From Streptomyces orinoci (GTDB lineage: Bacteria > Actinomycetota > Actinomycetes > Streptomycetales > Streptomycetaceae), in NCBI RefSeq assembly GCF_003121295.1, contig NZ_PHNC01000017.1:57328-121327 (forward strand): 64,000 nt of DNA, given 5' to 3'. The notes beneath the pieces are model-generated. The model was given only the letters and a program-made list of their open reading frames with translations. It was not told the origin of the DNA and searched no databases. Made by a program: the position numbers and the translations under genes. This document shows, in pieces, positions 9,335 to 20,077 of the stretch. The first letter of the stretch is position 1. Each line of letters begins with the position of its first letter.

Positions 9335-10809
9335 GTGGCGGCTCCTGCTGTATCGACTGTCGATGTCATGGGGGTACGGGTTTCCACGGGATACGGCACA
9401 TGGGTACGCCGGTCCGGATCGATGGCCAGGTGTCCGCCGGCCGGGGGCCGGGCCCGCTGGGCGCAGTCGCGGCGCTCGCAGATCCGGCAGCCCAGCCCGA
9501 TGGGGGTCGTGGCGCGGGGGTCGTCGAGGGCGATGCCCTCGGCGTACACCAGCCGGTGCGCGTGCCGCAGCTCGCAGCCGAGCGCCACCGCGAACTCGGC
9601 ACGCGGCGCCTGGTGTCCGAAACCGCCCCGGGTGATGGTGCGCGCGATCCAGAAGTACCTTTTGCCGTCCGGCATTTCGGCCACCTGCGTCAGTATCCGC
9701 CCGGGCGCGGAGAACGCCTCGTACACCGTCCACAGCGGACAGGTGCCGCCCATCCGGGAGAAGTGGAAGTCGGTGGCCGACTGCCGCTTGGAGATGTTCC
9801 CGGCCCGGTCGACGCGCAGGAAGGAGAAGGGCACGCCCCGGCGGCCGGTGCGCTGAAGGGTGCTCAGACGGTGGCAGACCGTCTCGAAGCCGACGCCGAA
9901 GCGGGCGGAGAGCAGCTCGATGTCGTAGCGCACCTCCCCGGCCGCCGTGTGGAACCCCTCGTACGGCATGAGCAGCGCGCCCGCGAAGTAGTTCGCCAGG
10001 CCGATGCGGGCCAGCGTCCTGGACTCCGGCGAGGTCAGTTCCTTGGCGGGGCCGACGAGTTGAGCGAGGAGCGGACCGCGCTCCAGGAAGGCGAGCTGGG
10101 TGGCGAGCTGGAAGGCGCGCTGCCCGTCGTTCAGCCAGGGGGAGAGAAACAGCAGGCCGGTGTCCGGGTCGTACCGCCGGGCGTCGGCCAAGCGGCCCGG
10201 AGCGGCTTGCAGCACCCGGACCCCGTGTCGCTCGGCGAGCCGTGCGGTGAGCGGGTCGGCGGCCCGGCCCGGCCGCAGCTCCAGGTCCGCCGCCAGCCGC
10301 TCGGCCCGGGTGTCCAGGGGCTCGAAGTGGTTGTGATGGGCGTAGAAGAAGTCCCGGACCTCGTCGTGCGGTTCGCCGGGGAGCAGTAAGGCGCCGTTGG
10401 AGCCCGGGGCGGCGAGGGCGGCGGCCTGCTCGGCGGCGTCGCGGTAGCGGTGGTGCAGCGCGACCAGGGCGCGCGCCACCTCGGGGTGCTCGCGCGCGGC
10501 CGCGGAGATCTCCTCCTCGGCCGGAAGCGGCACTCCACACGCCTCGTCGGCGAGCGCGGCCCGCAGATCGGTGGCGAGGCGGTCCTCATCGGCCTGGGAG
10601 AAGAACTCCGTGTCGACACCGAAGACCTCGGCGATCCGCAGCAGGACAGCTGCCGTGAGCGGGCGCCGGCTCTGTTCGATCTGATTGGCGTAGCTGGTGG
10701 AGATGCCGAGGGCGCGGGCCATGTCGACCTGGTTCATGCCGTGCTCACGGCGCAGCCGGCGCAGCTTGGCGTGAGCGTAGATCTTCCGCTCCGCCGGTCG
10801 TCGGCCCAT
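9331..10809 (-). CDS. ScfR-family short-chain acyl-CoA regulator, PrpR type
   Basis: ATG 10809 follows a strong Shine-Dalgarno (aggaggt) and gives 492 residues. An XRE-type HTH lies at about residues 10-65 ([20 protein letters not shown]). A central IrrE/DUF955-like segment follows, then the C-terminal ScfR domain beginning around [20 protein letters not shown]. That domain ends in a Cys cluster ([11 protein letters not shown], then CRICERRDC). In the mycobacterial relative PrpR these cysteines are reported to hold an Fe-S cluster, and the protein activates methylcitrate genes in response to propionyl-CoA. Divergence from prpDBC supports the same role. The stop overlaps the next gene by 4 bp. 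Confidence 0.88.
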   Translation of the reverse strand: MGRRPAERKIYAHAKLRRLRREHGMNQVDMARALGISTSYANQIEQSRRPLTAAVLLRIAEVFGVDTEFFSQADEDRLATDLRAALADEACGVPLPAEEEISAAAREHPEVARALVALHHRYRDAAEQAAALAAPGSNGALLLPGEPHDEVRDFFYAHHNHFEPLDTRAERLAADLELRPGRAADPLTARLAERHGVRVLQAAPGRLADARRYDPDTGLLFLSPWLNDGQRAFQLATQLAFLERGPLLAQLVGPAKELTSPESRTLARIGLANYFAGALLMPYEGFHTAAGEVRYDIELLSARFGVGFETVCHRLSTLQRTGRRGVPFSFLRVDRAGNISKRQSATDFHFSRMGGTCPLWTVYEAFSAPGRILTQVAEMPDGKRYFWIARTITRGGFGHQAPRAEFAVALGCELRHAHRLVYAEGIALDDPRATTPIGLGCRICERRDCAQRARPPAGGHLAIDPDRRTHVPYPVETRTPMTSTVDTAGAAT

Positions 10810-10839
10810 GGGCGCACCTCCTGGTTCCACCGGCCTGGG

Positions 10840-10886
10840 CTGCGAACATAGCATCCGCAGGATTCGCAGATTTCGCGGATTCGCAG
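10840..10886. promoter_or_regulatory. array of TTCGCAG-type repeats between prpR-like gene and prpD
   Basis: Four direct copies of an octamer with consensus ATTCGCAG occur at 10853 (ATCCGCAG), 10862 (ATTCGCAG), 10871 (TTTCGCGG) and 10879 (ATTCGCAG). Spacing is 8-9 bp. One inverted copy, CTGCGAA, lies at 10840-10846. The array is 31-77 bases upstream of the regulator start and about 105-150 upstream of prpD, so it can serve both directions. The motif resembles the TTTGCAAA-type sites known for RamB/PrpR relatives. Confidence 0.65.
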
Positions 10887-10990
10887 CTCCTGGATGTACG
10901 GATTCCACAGCTTGGCGTGGTGGCCTCGCGGCCGGCTGCCGGGCAGGCTCGAGCTCGACCGCTCACCGCCGCATCACCGCGAGGAGTCCC

Positions 10991-12499
10991 GTGATCGAGC
11001 ACCACGTCCGTGTCCATCCCAGCGCCGACCGCCTGCCCCGCGAGGAGCAACTCGCCTGGAAGCTGGCGGCGGTGGCCACCGGCACCGGGGAGCCGGACGG
11101 CGACAGTGCCGCGATGGCCGTGAACCGGGTGATCGACAACGCCTCGGTCGCGGTCGCCTCTCTGCTGCGTCGCCCGGTCGCCGTGGCCCGGGCTCAGGCC
11201 GCGTCCCACCGCGCAAGCGCCTCCGGTGCCTCCGTCTTCGGCAACCCGGGCCGGGTTTCCCCGGAGTGGGCTGCCTGGGCGAACGGCACCGCCGTACGGG
11301 AGCTGGACTTCCACGACACCTATCTGGCGGCCGACTACTCCCACCCCGGCGACAACATCCCGCCGCTGCTGGCCGTCGCCCAGCACACCGGCCGCACCGG
11401 CGCCGACCTGCTGCGCGGCATAGTCGCCGCATACGAGATCCATGTCGCTCTGGTGAAGGGCATCTGCCTGCACGCCCACCGCATCGACCATGTGGCCCAT
11501 CTCAGCGCCGCCACCGCCTGTGGCCTGGGCGCGATGCTGCGGCTGCCGACGGAGACGGTGTATCAGGCGGTCCAGCAGGCGGTGCACACCACCACCGCGA
11601 CCCGGCAGTCCCGCAAGGGCGAGATCTCCAGCTGGAAGGCGTACGCCCCGGCCTTCGCCGGCAAGGCCGCGATCGAGGCCGTGGACCGGGCGATGCGCGG
11701 CGAGACCTCACCGTCGCCTGTCTACGAGGGCGAGGACGGCTTCCTGGCGTGGCTGCTGGACGGCCCGGAGTCCGACTACACGGTGCTGCTCCCGGAACCC
11801 GGTGAGCCGCGCCGCGCCATCCTCGACACCTACACCAAGGAACACTCCGCCGAATACCAGGCCCAGGCGTTCATCGACCTCGCCCGACGGCTGCGGGAGA
11901 AGACCGGCCCGCTGGAGCAGGTCCGGTCGGTCCTGCTGCACACCAGTCACCACACCCACCACGTCATCGGCTCCGGCGCGAACGATCCGCAGAAGTACGA
12001 CCCGGCGGCCAGCCGCGAGACCCTCGACCACTCGGTGCCGTACATCTTCGCCGTCGCGCTGGAGGACGGCGCCTGGCACCACGAGCGCTCCTACGCCCCC
12101 GAGCGGGCCCGGCGCCCGGAGACCGTCGTCCTATGGCGGAAGGTCAGCACGGTCGAGGACCCGGAGTGGACCCGTCGCTACCACGACCCCGATCCGGAGC
12201 GCCGGGCCTTCGGCGGACGCGCGGTGATCACTCTGGACGACGGGACGGTGATCGAGGACGAACTGGCCGTCGCCGACGCACACCCGGCCGGCGCCCGCCC
12301 CTTCGAACGGCCCGGTTATATCGGCAAGTTCCGCACCCTCGCCGAGGGCATCGTCGCCCCCGCCGACCAGGACCGCTTCCTCGCCGCGGCCGAGCACCTC
12401 GCCGAACTGGGCACGTCCGAGCTGGACGGCCTGTTCCCGGCGGTGGACACCGAGGCCGTCGCCGTGTACGACGCACGGCTCCCGAAGGGCCTGTTCTGA
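10991..12499 (+). CDS. prpD: 2-methylcitrate dehydratase
   Basis: GTG 10991 preceded by gaggag gives 502 residues, the normal PrpD length. The MmgE/PrpD family is recognised from [18 protein letters not shown] and from [22 protein letters not shown] near residue 110. Conserved His-rich patches follow ([23 protein letters not shown]). It dehydrates 2-methylcitrate to 2-methyl-cis-aconitate in the methylcitrate cycle. Its stop overlaps the prpB start by one base. No aconitase/AcnD-type gene is nearby, so rehydration to methylisocitrate presumably uses a housekeeping aconitase elsewhere. Confidence 0.93.
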   Translation: MIEHHVRVHPSADRLPREEQLAWKLAAVATGTGEPDGDSAAMAVNRVIDNASVAVASLLRRPVAVARAQAASHRASASGASVFGNPGRVSPEWAAWANGTAVRELDFHDTYLAADYSHPGDNIPPLLAVAQHTGRTGADLLRGIVAAYEIHVALVKGICLHAHRIDHVAHLSAATACGLGAMLRLPTETVYQAVQQAVHTTTATRQSRKGEISSWKAYAPAFAGKAAIEAVDRAMRGETSPSPVYEGEDGFLAWLLDGPESDYTVLLPEPGEPRRAILDTYTKEHSAEYQAQAFIDLARRLREKTGPLEQVRSVLLHTSHHTHHVIGSGANDPQKYDPAASRETLDHSVPYIFAVALEDGAWHHERSYAPERARRPETVVLWRKVSTVEDPEWTRRYHDPDPERRAFGGRAVITLDDGTVIEDELAVADAHPAGARPFERPGYIGKFRTLAEGIVAPADQDRFLAAAEHLAELGTSELDGLFPAVDTEAVAVYDARLPKGLF

Positions 12500-13407
12500 T
12501 GCTGCTGCACACCCGCACCACCCCCGCCGAGCGCCGCCGGGCCTTCCGGGAACAGCTGGCGTCCGGCCGGCTGCTGCGGATGCCGGGCGCGATCAACCCG
12601 CTTTCGGCCCGGTTGATCCAGGACACCGGCTTCGACGCGGTCTACCTCTCCGGTGCCGTCCTCGCCGCCGACCTGGGGCTGCCCGACATCGGCCTGACCA
12701 CCTCCGCGGAGATCGCCGCCCGCGCCCAGCAGACCACCAGGGTGACCGACCTGCCCGTGCTCATCGACGCTGACACCGGCTTCGGCGAGCCCATGAACGC
12801 GGCCCGTACCGTCCAGTTGCTGGAGGACGCCGGTCTGGCCGGGCTGCACCTGGAGGACCAGGTCGACCCCAAGCGGTGCGGCCACCTGGACGGCAAGTCG
12901 GTGGTGCCGCGCGAGGAGATGCTCCGCCGCATCCAGGGCGCCGTGCACGCCCGCCGCGACCCGGACTTCCTGCTGATGGCCCGTACCGACGCCCGAGCCG
13001 TCGAGGGCCTGACGGCCGCGATCGACCGGGCCAAGGCATATGCCGACGCAGGCGCGGACGCGATCTTCCCCGAAGCACTCGCCGACGAGTCCGAATACGA
13101 GGCGTTCCGCACGGCGGTGGACGTCCCGCTGCTCGCCAATCTGACCGAGTTCGGCAAGACCCCGCTCCTGAACACCCGCGCCCTGGAGAACCTCGGCTAC
13201 AACATCGCGCTCTACCCCGTCACCCTGTGGCGGATCGCCATGGGCGCCGTCGAGGAGGGCCTGCGCACCCTCGCCGCCGAGGGCAGCCAGGAGTCCCTGC
13301 TGCCCCGTATGCAGACCCGCTCCCGGCTCTACGAACTCCTCGGCTATGAGGAGTACTCGGCCTTCGACTCGGCCGTATCCGGCTTCACCCTCCCACCCGG
13401 CACCTGA
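12499..13407 (+). CDS. prpB: 2-methylisocitrate lyase
   Basis: ATG 12499 overlaps the prpD stop and gives 302 residues, right for PrpB and much shorter than isocitrate lyase (427 here at 20078-21361). The ICL/PEPM signature reads [11 protein letters not shown] near residue 120; the Cys is the expected active-site residue. DADTGFGEP and LMARTDARA are metal/substrate loops. It splits methylisocitrate into pyruvate and succinate. It is the second gene of prpDBC, with 21 bases before prpC. Confidence 0.94.
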   Translation: MLLHTRTTPAERRRAFREQLASGRLLRMPGAINPLSARLIQDTGFDAVYLSGAVLAADLGLPDIGLTTSAEIAARAQQTTRVTDLPVLIDADTGFGEPMNAARTVQLLEDAGLAGLHLEDQVDPKRCGHLDGKSVVPREEMLRRIQGAVHARRDPDFLLMARTDARAVEGLTAAIDRAKAYADAGADAIFPEALADESEYEAFRTAVDVPLLANLTEFGKTPLLNTRALENLGYNIALYPVTLWRIAMGAVEEGLRTLAAEGSQESLLPRMQTRSRLYELLGYEEYSAFDSAVSGFTLPPGT

Positions 13408-13428
13408 CTGACCGAAGGCAGGCATCCC

Positions 13429-14568
13429 ATGTCCACCACCGCACCCGAGATCCACCGGGGGCTGGCCGGTGTCGTCGTCGACACCACCGAGATCTCCACG
13501 GTCATCCAGGAGACCAACTCCCTCACCTACCGCGGCTATCCGGTCCAGGACCTGGCCGCCCGCCGCTCCTTCGAGGAGGTCGCCTATCTGCTCTGGCACG
13601 GCGAGCTGCCCGGCCCCCGTCAGCTGGCCGACTTCCAGGCGCGGGAACGCGCTCTGCGCCCCCTGGACCGCACCACCTGCGAACTCCTGACCCGGCTGCC
13701 CGGGACCTGCCATCCCATGGACGTACTGCGCACCGCGGTGAGCTTCTTCGGAGCCGAGGATCCGACGGAGGACGACGGCAGCCTCGCCGCCAACCGGGCC
13801 AAGTCCCTGGTCCTGCTTGCCAAGTTGCCCACCGTGGTGGCGGCCGACCAGCGCCGCCGCCAGGGCCTGGACCCGATCCCCCCGAACCCGGACCTCGGAT
13901 ACGCGGCGAACTTCTTCCATATGTGCTTCGGCAGCGTGCCCGAACCCGAAGTGGTCCGCTGCTTCGAGATCTCCCTCGTGCTGTACGCCGAACACAGCTT
14001 CAACGCCTCGACGTTCACCGCCCGTGTGGTCACCTCCACCCTCTCCGACCTCTACAGCGCGGTCACCGCCGCCATCGGCGCGCTCAAGGGCCCGCTGCAC
14101 GGCGGCGCCAACGAGGCCGTGATGCACATGCTCAACGAGATCGGCGACGCACGGCGCGCCGACGAGTGGCTGGCGGAGGCCCTGGCCTCCAAGCGGAAGA
14201 TCATGGGCTTCGGCCACCGGGTCTACAAGCACGGGGATTCCCGGGTGCCGGTCATGCAGGAGGCACTGGACCGGCTGGTGGCCCGCGCCGCCGACCCGGA
14301 GGTCACCCGCCTGGCCACGCTCCACTCGGCCCTGCGGCACGCGATGATCACCCGCAAGGGCATCCACCCGAACCTGGACTATCCGGCCGGGCTCGCCTAC
14401 CACCTGATGGGCTTCGACATCCCGGCCTTCACACCGATCTTCGTGATGAGCCGCATCACCGGCTGGACCGCCCACATCACCGAGCAACTCGCCCACAACG
14501 CGCTGATCCGGCCCCTCGCCTCTTACGCGGGACCGGATCAGCGGGCGGTGCCGGCGAACGCCGGCTGA
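13429..14568 (+). CDS. prpC: 2-methylcitrate synthase / citrate synthase II
   Basis: The protein has 379 residues. Citrate synthase active-site blocks are visible: [12 protein letters not shown] (His), [13 protein letters not shown] (His) and HPNLDYPAG (Asp). Length and start ([16 protein letters not shown]) match the short type II/methylcitrate synthase group rather than large hexameric citrate synthases. It condenses propionyl-CoA, and probably acetyl-CoA less well, with oxaloacetate. It is the last gene of prpDBC and converges on metE. A self-complementary 14-base gagccggccggctc lies in the short gap (14578-14591). Confidence 0.92.
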   Translation: MSTTAPEIHRGLAGVVVDTTEISTVIQETNSLTYRGYPVQDLAARRSFEEVAYLLWHGELPGPRQLADFQARERALRPLDRTTCELLTRLPGTCHPMDVLRTAVSFFGAEDPTEDDGSLAANRAKSLVLLAKLPTVVAADQRRRQGLDPIPPNPDLGYAANFFHMCFGSVPEPEVVRCFEISLVLYAEHSFNASTFTARVVTSTLSDLYSAVTAAIGALKGPLHGGANEAVMHMLNEIGDARRADEWLAEALASKRKIMGFGHRVYKHGDSRVPVMQEALDRLVARAADPEVTRLATLHSALRHAMITRKGIHPNLDYPAGLAYHLMGFDIPAFTPIFVMSRITGWTAHITEQLAHNALIRPLASYAGPDQRAVPANAG

Positions 14569-14641
14569 CTCAGCCGGGAGCCGGCCGGCTCGGGGCGGCA
14601 GCGGGTTCGGTTATGGCATCCCGGCCCATTGGGGCGCCTGG

Positions 14642-16960
14642 TCAGGAGGCGGGCAGCTCACCGCGGACCGTGCGGGCGGCGGCGACCAGGTTCTCCAGGG
14701 AGGTGCGGGTCTCGGGCCAGCCGCGGGTCTTCAGCCCGCAGTCGGGGTTGACCCACAGCCGCTCGGCGGGGATCGCCTTCAGGCCGGTGCGCAGCAGTTC
14801 GGCGGCTTCATCGGTGCTCGGGACGCGGGGGGAGTGGATGTCGTAGACCCCGGGTCCGGCCTCGCGCGGATAGCCATGGGCGGCGAGTTCATGGGCGACC
14901 TGCATATGTGAGCGGGCGGCTTCCAGGCTGATGACGTCGGCGTCGAGGTCGTCGATGGCCTGGACGATGTCGCCGAACTCGGCGTAGCACATATGGGTGT
15001 GGATCTGGGTGCCGGGACGGACGCCACTGGTGGTGAGGCGGAACGATTCCGTGGCCCACGCCAGGTAGGCGGGGCGGTCGGCGGCGCGCAGCGGGAGGGT
15101 CTCGCGCAGCGCGGGCTCGTCCACCTGGATCACTGCAGTCCCGGCGGCTTCCAGGTCGTTGACCTCGTCGCGCAGGGCCAGGGCGACCTGGCGGGCGGTG
15201 TCGGCGAGGGGCTGGTCGTCGCGGACGAAGGACCAGGCCAGCATGGTGACCGGGCCGGTCAGCATGCCCTTGACCGGGCGCTCGGTCAGGGACTGGGCGT
15301 AGGCCGTCCAGCGGACGGTCATCGGCTCCGGGCGGGAGATGTCGCCGGCCAGGACCGGCGGGCGGACATACCGGGTGCCATAGGACTGGACCCAGCCGTG
15401 CCGGGTGGCCAGGTAGCCGGTGAGCTGCTCGGCGAAGTACTGAACCATGTCGTTGCGTTCGGCCTCGCCGTGCACCAGGACGTCCAGCCCGGCCTTCTCC
15501 TGGAAGGAGATCACCTCCTGGATCTCCGCCTTGATGCGCTCCTCGTAGCCGGCCGTGTCGATCCGCCCGGCCCTCAAGTCGGCACGGGCGGCGCGCAGTT
15601 CGGCGGTCTGCGGGAAGGAGCCGATGGTCGTGGTCGGCAGCAGGGGCAGCCCTAGATGGGCGCGCTGGGCTGTGGCGCGCTCGCTGTACGGCTGGGCGCG
15701 GCGGGTGTCGGCGTCGGTGATGGCCTCGGCGCGGGTGCGCACGGCGGGATCGCGGGTGATGGGGGAGGCGGCCCGGGAGGCGAGGTCGGCCCGGTTGGCG
15801 GCCAGTTCGGCGGCGATGCTGTCGGTGCCCTGGGCCAGGCCCTTGGTGAGGGTGACGATCTCGGTGGTCTTCTGCTTCGCGAAGGCCAGCCAGCGCAGGA
15901 TCTGCGGTTCGATGTCCTTCTCGGCGGCCGCGTCGAGCGGGACATGGAGCAGCGAGCAGGAGGCGGCGACATCGACCTGGCCGGCGAGGCCGAGCAAGGT
16001 GCCCAGGGTGGACAGGGACTTCGACAGGTCGTTGATCCAGATGTTGCGGCCATTGACGACCCCGGCGACCAGGCGTTTGCCGGGCAGTCCGCCGACGGCG
16101 GCCAGGGCGTCGAGGTTGGCGGCCGCGGCCTCGGTGAAGTCCAGGGCCAGGCCCTCGACGGGGGCCTTGGCCAGCACGGGCAGGGCCTCGCCGAGCCGGT
16201 CGAAGTAGGAGGCGACCAGCAGCTTCGGGCGGTCGGGGAGGGTGCCCAGCTCGCGGTAGGCGCGGGCGGCCGCGTTGAGTTCGGCCGGGGTGCGGTCCTG
16301 GACCAGCGCGGGCTCGTCGAGCTGCACCCACTCGGCGCCGGCCGCGCGCAGCTTGGCGAGCACCTTGGCGTAGACCGGCAGCAGCCGGTCGAGGAGGGTG
16401 AGAGGTTCGAAGCCGGCGGGCACACCGGGAGCGGGCTTGGCGAGCAGGAGGTAGGTGACCGGGCCGAGCAGGACCGGGCGGGCGGTCAGACCGAGAGCCA
16501 GGGCCTCCTTCAGTTCCGTGACCTGCTTTACCGGGTTCGCGGTGAAGGCGGTGTCGGGGCCCAACTCCGGGACCAGGTAGTGGTAGTTGGTGTCGAACCA
16601 CTTGGTCATCTCCAGTGGGGCGACCTCCTGGGTGCCCCGTGCCATGGCGAAGTAGCCGTCCAGGGCGTCGCTTTCGACGGCGGCGCGGTGGCGTGCCGGG
16701 ATGGCGCCGACCATGACGGTGGTGTCGAGGACGTGGTCGTAGTAGGAGAAGTCGCCGGTGGGCACCTCGTGGATGCCGGCCTCGGCGAGCTGTCGCCAGT
16801 TGTCGGCGCGCAGTTCGGTGGCGGTGGCCCGGAGGGCGTCGGCGGTGACGCGGCCCTTCCAGTAGCCCTCGATGGCCTTCTTCAGTTCCCGGTTCGGGCC
16901 CTGGCGGGGGTAGCCGTACACGGTGGCCCGTGCTGCCGCGGCTGCGGACTTGCTGGTCAC
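14642..16960 (-). CDS. metE: cobalamin-independent methionine synthase
   Basis: GTG 16960 with the strong Shine-Dalgarno aaggagat gives 772 residues, the full MetE length. Zinc ligands are seen in [12 protein letters not shown] and [11 protein letters not shown], and the C-terminal domain has [17 protein letters not shown]. The enzyme transfers the methyl group of 5-methyltetrahydropteroyl-triglutamate to homocysteine without B12. A cobalamin riboswitch precedes it, so it should be made only when B12 for MetH is short. This arrangement is known in Streptomyces. Confidence 0.97.
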   Translation of the reverse strand: MTSKSAAAAARATVYGYPRQGPNRELKKAIEGYWKGRVTADALRATATELRADNWRQLAEAGIHEVPTGDFSYYDHVLDTTVMVGAIPARHRAAVESDALDGYFAMARGTQEVAPLEMTKWFDTNYHYLVPELGPDTAFTANPVKQVTELKEALALGLTARPVLLGPVTYLLLAKPAPGVPAGFEPLTLLDRLLPVYAKVLAKLRAAGAEWVQLDEPALVQDRTPAELNAAARAYRELGTLPDRPKLLVASYFDRLGEALPVLAKAPVEGLALDFTEAAAANLDALAAVGGLPGKRLVAGVVNGRNIWINDLSKSLSTLGTLLGLAGQVDVAASCSLLHVPLDAAAEKDIEPQILRWLAFAKQKTTEIVTLTKGLAQGTDSIAAELAANRADLASRAASPITRDPAVRTRAEAITDADTRRAQPYSERATAQRAHLGLPLLPTTTIGSFPQTAELRAARADLRAGRIDTAGYEERIKAEIQEVISFQEKAGLDVLVHGEAERNDMVQYFAEQLTGYLATRHGWVQSYGTRYVRPPVLAGDISRPEPMTVRWTAYAQSLTERPVKGMLTGPVTMLAWSFVRDDQPLADTARQVALALRDEVNDLEAAGTAVIQVDEPALRETLPLRAADRPAYLAWATESFRLTTSGVRPGTQIHTHMCYAEFGDIVQAIDDLDADVISLEAARSHMQVAHELAAHGYPREAGPGVYDIHSPRVPSTDEAAELLRTGLKAIPAERLWVNPDCGLKTRGWPETRTSLENLVAAARTVRGELPAS

Positions 16961-17142
16961 GGAGATCTCCTTCGCGAGACGATTCCCTGAGATCCCGGGG
17001 ACGGGACGAGAACGCGAAGGGATGACGAACCGGACGGCAGCGACCCCGCGCGGCAAAAGCACGGCCGTCCCGTCTGGTGTGTGCGCCGACCCGCCCTCGA
17101 GGTCACCGGGATGTCCGCGTACGGAATGGTCCGTACGCGGGC

Positions 17143-17340
17143 AGTTGGCAGGTCTTCGGACTCACGGGCACGTCTCGTCGCCGTACTTGGTACGAGACAC
17201 CTACTGGCCGTCGCTTCCCAGGCCCGGTACATCGGGCCCAGTGCGTATGACGGCGGTCGTTCCCGCTCACCGCTGCGGGGCAGTCCCGGATTCCCACCGG
17301 GTTCCCTCTTACGGCACCCCGCCTGGCGGACGGGGTGAAC
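17143..17340 (-). promoter_or_regulatory. cobalamin riboswitch upstream of metE
   Basis: On the minus strand the leader contains taagagggaacccggtggga, then atccgggactgccccgcagc, an internal hairpin region, and the closing gagtccgaagacctgcc near 17143-17162. All core B12 aptamer blocks are in the right order. The aptamer ends about 180 bases before the metE GTG. The stretch 17341-17525 beyond it holds only the presumed metE promoter and the end of the neighbouring gene. Confidence 0.93.
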
Positions 17341-17525
17341 CAGCTGCTCAGGTCAGCCTACGGGTTGTCGCGCCTCGGGGAAGAGAGGCGTCCAACATCC
17401 GGAAGGTGACCCGCAACACTTCGAGGCGGCACACGAGGGGCGGGAAGCGCCGCGTTCGCGCTTCCCGCCCCTGCCATGTCATGCCCCGCCGCGGGGGACC
17501 CTCAAGCCCGCGTCGTACCAGGCCC

Positions 17526-18395
17526 TCAGCCCTGGTCGTAGCTGTGGAACCCCCGGCCGGTCTTCCGGCCGAGCAGTCCCGCCTGCACCATCCGCTGGAG
17601 CAGTGGCGGCGGCGCGTAGAGAGGTTCGCGGAACTCGGCGTACAGGGACTCCGCGATCGAGGCAACGGTGTCCAGGCCGATCAGGTCCGCGAGCCTGAGC
17701 GGGCCCATGGGGTGGGCGCAGCCCAGTTCCATGCCGGTGTCGATGTCGGCGGCGGTGGCGAAGCCGGACTCCGCCATCCGCACGGCGGCCAGCAGGTAGG
17801 GGATGAGCAGGGCGTTGACGACAAAGCCGGCCCGGTCCCGGGAGCGGATCACCGTCTTGCCGAGCGCGCGGGTGGCGAACTCCTCCACGGTGGCCGCCGC
17901 CTGCGGCGAGGTGTGCAGGGAGGTCACCACTTCGACCAGGGGCAGCACGGGCACCGGGTTGAAGAAGTGCAGGCCCACGACCCGGTCCGCGCGGCCGGTG
18001 GCCATGCCGAGCCGCATGACCGGGAGGGAGGAGGTGTTGGTGGCGAGTACGGCCGCCGGATCCTCGACGATCTTGTCCAGGGCGGCGAAGATCTCGGTCT
18101 TGGCGTCCGGGTTCTCGGCAACGGCCTCGATGACGAGCTGGCGGTCGGCGAGCTGGTCCAGGCCGCTGGTGAACAGGAGCCGGGCGAGGGCGTCCTCCGC
18201 CGCTGTCCGCTCCAGCTTGCCGCGTCCCACGGCACGTTGGAGGGAGCTTGCCACCCGGTCCCGGGCGGCGCGGGCGGCGACCGCGTCCACCTCGCAGACC
18301 ACGGTGTCCAGCCCGGCCCGTGCGCACACTTCGGCGATCCCGGCGCCCATCTGCCCGCCGCCGACCACGCCGACGCGTGTGATGACCGCGCTCAT
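17526..18395 (-). CDS. 3-hydroxybutyryl-CoA dehydrogenase
   Basis: ATG 18395 overlaps the aceB stop by 4 bp and gives 289 residues. The NAD-binding motif VGVVGGGQMGAGIAEVCARAG opens the protein. ATNTSSLPVMRLG and VVGLHFFNPVPVLPLVEVV contain the catalytic Ser/His/Asn region, and GFVVNALLIPYLLAAVRM follows. It interconverts 3-hydroxybutyryl-CoA and acetoacetyl-CoA. Coupling to malate synthase suggests joint use during growth on acetate, fatty acids or polyhydroxybutyrate, or in a C4 branch of acetyl-CoA assimilation. Confidence 0.92.
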   Translation of the reverse strand: MSAVITRVGVVGGGQMGAGIAEVCARAGLDTVVCEVDAVAARAARDRVASSLQRAVGRGKLERTAAEDALARLLFTSGLDQLADRQLVIEAVAENPDAKTEIFAALDKIVEDPAAVLATNTSSLPVMRLGMATGRADRVVGLHFFNPVPVLPLVEVVTSLHTSPQAAATVEEFATRALGKTVIRSRDRAGFVVNALLIPYLLAAVRMAESGFATAADIDTGMELGCAHPMGPLRLADLIGLDTVASIAESLYAEFREPLYAPPPLLQRMVQAGLLGRKTGRGFHSYDQG

Positions 18396-19984
18396 GCTCC
18401 GGCCTCCGTCCGCCGCACCAGGTGGCGGTGGTACGCGTCCGGGGTGAAGAATGGCGGCAACTCGCCGGTCAGGGCGGTCCGTTGGAAGAGGGCGCGGATG
18501 TCGGTGACGGGCGCCCATGGGTATTCGGCGCCGAGCGCGTCGATCTCCTCGTCGAGGACCTGATCCACGGTCTCCCGGCCGATGACCTGGTGGCGCTGCC
18601 ACTGCCAGATCTGCACCCGGGCGATCTCGGCCGTGGCCGCGTCCTCCATCAGACCGTCGATGGCGACCGCGCCCTGTCCGCGCAGCCAGGCGGCGAAGTA
18701 CCGCAGTGCGACGCGGACGTTGGTGCGCACGCCGTCCGCTGTGGGCGGCCCGCTGATCCGCCGCACCGACAACAAGTCGGCCGGTGTCACCTCGACATCG
18801 TCGCGGGTGCGGTCGAGCTGGTGGGGCCGTTCGCCGAGGACGCGGTCGAAGACCTCGCGGCAGACGGGCACGAGTGCGGGATGGGCCACCCAGGACCCGT
18901 CGAAGCCGTCCTCGGCCTCCCGCTCCTTGTCCAGGCGGACCTTGGCCATTGCGGCCTCGTTGGCGGCCGGGTCCTTGCCCGGCACCTGCGCGGCCATGCC
19001 GCCGATGGCGTGGGCGCCGCGCTGGTGGCAGGTGCGCACCAGCAGTTCGGTGTACGCCCGCATGAAGGGGGCGGTCATGGTGACCCTGGAACGGTCGGGG
19101 AGGAGGAAGTCGCTGCGATGCCCGAAGGTTTTGATCAGGCTGAACAGATAGTCCCAGCGCCCGGCGTTCAACCCCGCGCTGTGCTCGCGCAGTTCATAGA
19201 GTATCTCCTCCATCTCGAACGCGGCGGTGATGGTCTCGATGAGGACGGTGGCGCGGATGGTGCCGCGGGGGATGCCCAGCAGCTCCTGGGCGAGCAGGAA
19301 GATGTCGTTCCAGAGCCGGGCCTCGTACCTGTTCTCCAGTTTGGGGAGGTAGAAGTACGGGCCGTACCCGGCGTCCATCTGGCGCTGGGCGCAGTGGAAG
19401 AAGTAGAGGCCGAAGTCGACGAGCGCGGCGGGCACCGGTTGGCCGTCGTACTCCAGGTGCTCTTCCTCCAGATGCCAGCCGCGCGGGCGGACCATGATGG
19501 TGGCGAGCCGGTCGCCGAGCCGGTACTCCCTGCCCTCCGGAGTGGTGAAGTCGATGCGCCGCTCGATGGCGTCGAGCAGGTTGAGCTGCCCGCCGATGAT
19601 GTTCTCCCACCGGGGCGCGGTGGCGTCCTCGAAGTCCGCCATCCATGCCTTGGCGCCGGAGTTGAGCGCGTTGATGGTCATCCGGCGGTCCGGCGGGCCG
19701 GTGATCTCCACCCGCCGGTCGCCGAGCCCCGGTGCGGGCGGTGCGACCCGCCAGTCTAGGTCGGCCCGGACCGCGGCGGTGACCATGGGGAAGTCCAGCT
19801 GCGAGCCCGTGGCCAGCCTCAGCGTCCGGCGCCGGCGTTCCTTGAGGAGTTCCTGGCGGCGCTGTGCGAAGGCGGCGGTCAGCCGGCCCACGAAGTCCAG
19901 GGCGGCGGGGGTGAGGATCTCATCGTGGCGGTGGCCGGGGGAGGCGAGGACGCGGACCCGGTGGGTGACTGTGGTGACGGACAT
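18392..19984 (-). CDS. aceB: malate synthase A
   Basis: ATG 19984 preceded by aggag gives 530 residues, typical of the A isoform (about 530) rather than G (about 720). The signature is visible as TINALNSGAKAWMADFEDA, VRPRGWHLEEEHL and GLMEDAATAEI with its acidic catalytic residues. It condenses glyoxylate with acetyl-CoA to malate. It lies downstream of aceA in the same direction (93-base gap), reconstituting the glyoxylate bypass, and overlaps the dehydrogenase start by 4 bp. Confidence 0.95.
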   Translation of the reverse strand: MSVTTVTHRVRVLASPGHRHDEILTPAALDFVGRLTAAFAQRRQELLKERRRRTLRLATGSQLDFPMVTAAVRADLDWRVAPPAPGLGDRRVEITGPPDRRMTINALNSGAKAWMADFEDATAPRWENIIGGQLNLLDAIERRIDFTTPEGREYRLGDRLATIMVRPRGWHLEEEHLEYDGQPVPAALVDFGLYFFHCAQRQMDAGYGPYFYLPKLENRYEARLWNDIFLLAQELLGIPRGTIRATVLIETITAAFEMEEILYELREHSAGLNAGRWDYLFSLIKTFGHRSDFLLPDRSRVTMTAPFMRAYTELLVRTCHQRGAHAIGGMAAQVPGKDPAANEAAMAKVRLDKEREAEDGFDGSWVAHPALVPVCREVFDRVLGERPHQLDRTRDDVEVTPADLLSVRRISGPPTADGVRTNVRVALRYFAAWLRGQGAVAIDGLMEDAATAEIARVQIWQWQRHQVIGRETVDQVLDEEIDALGAEYPWAPVTDIRALFQRTALTGELPPFFTPDAYHRHLVRRTEAGA

Positions 19985-20077
19985 CGGGCTCTCCTGAGAG
20001 ATGGGAGCGGAGGGGGACGGGGACGGTCGTCCGCCCTCCGCGCGGCCGGGGGCGGCGCCGGGCACAGGGCGTCCGGC

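Noticed and set aside
12316..14496. 726-residue antisense frame across prpB-prpC
   Set aside because: Opposite two unmistakable enzymes; Gly/His/Asp-rich composition is the usual complement of GC-biased codons.
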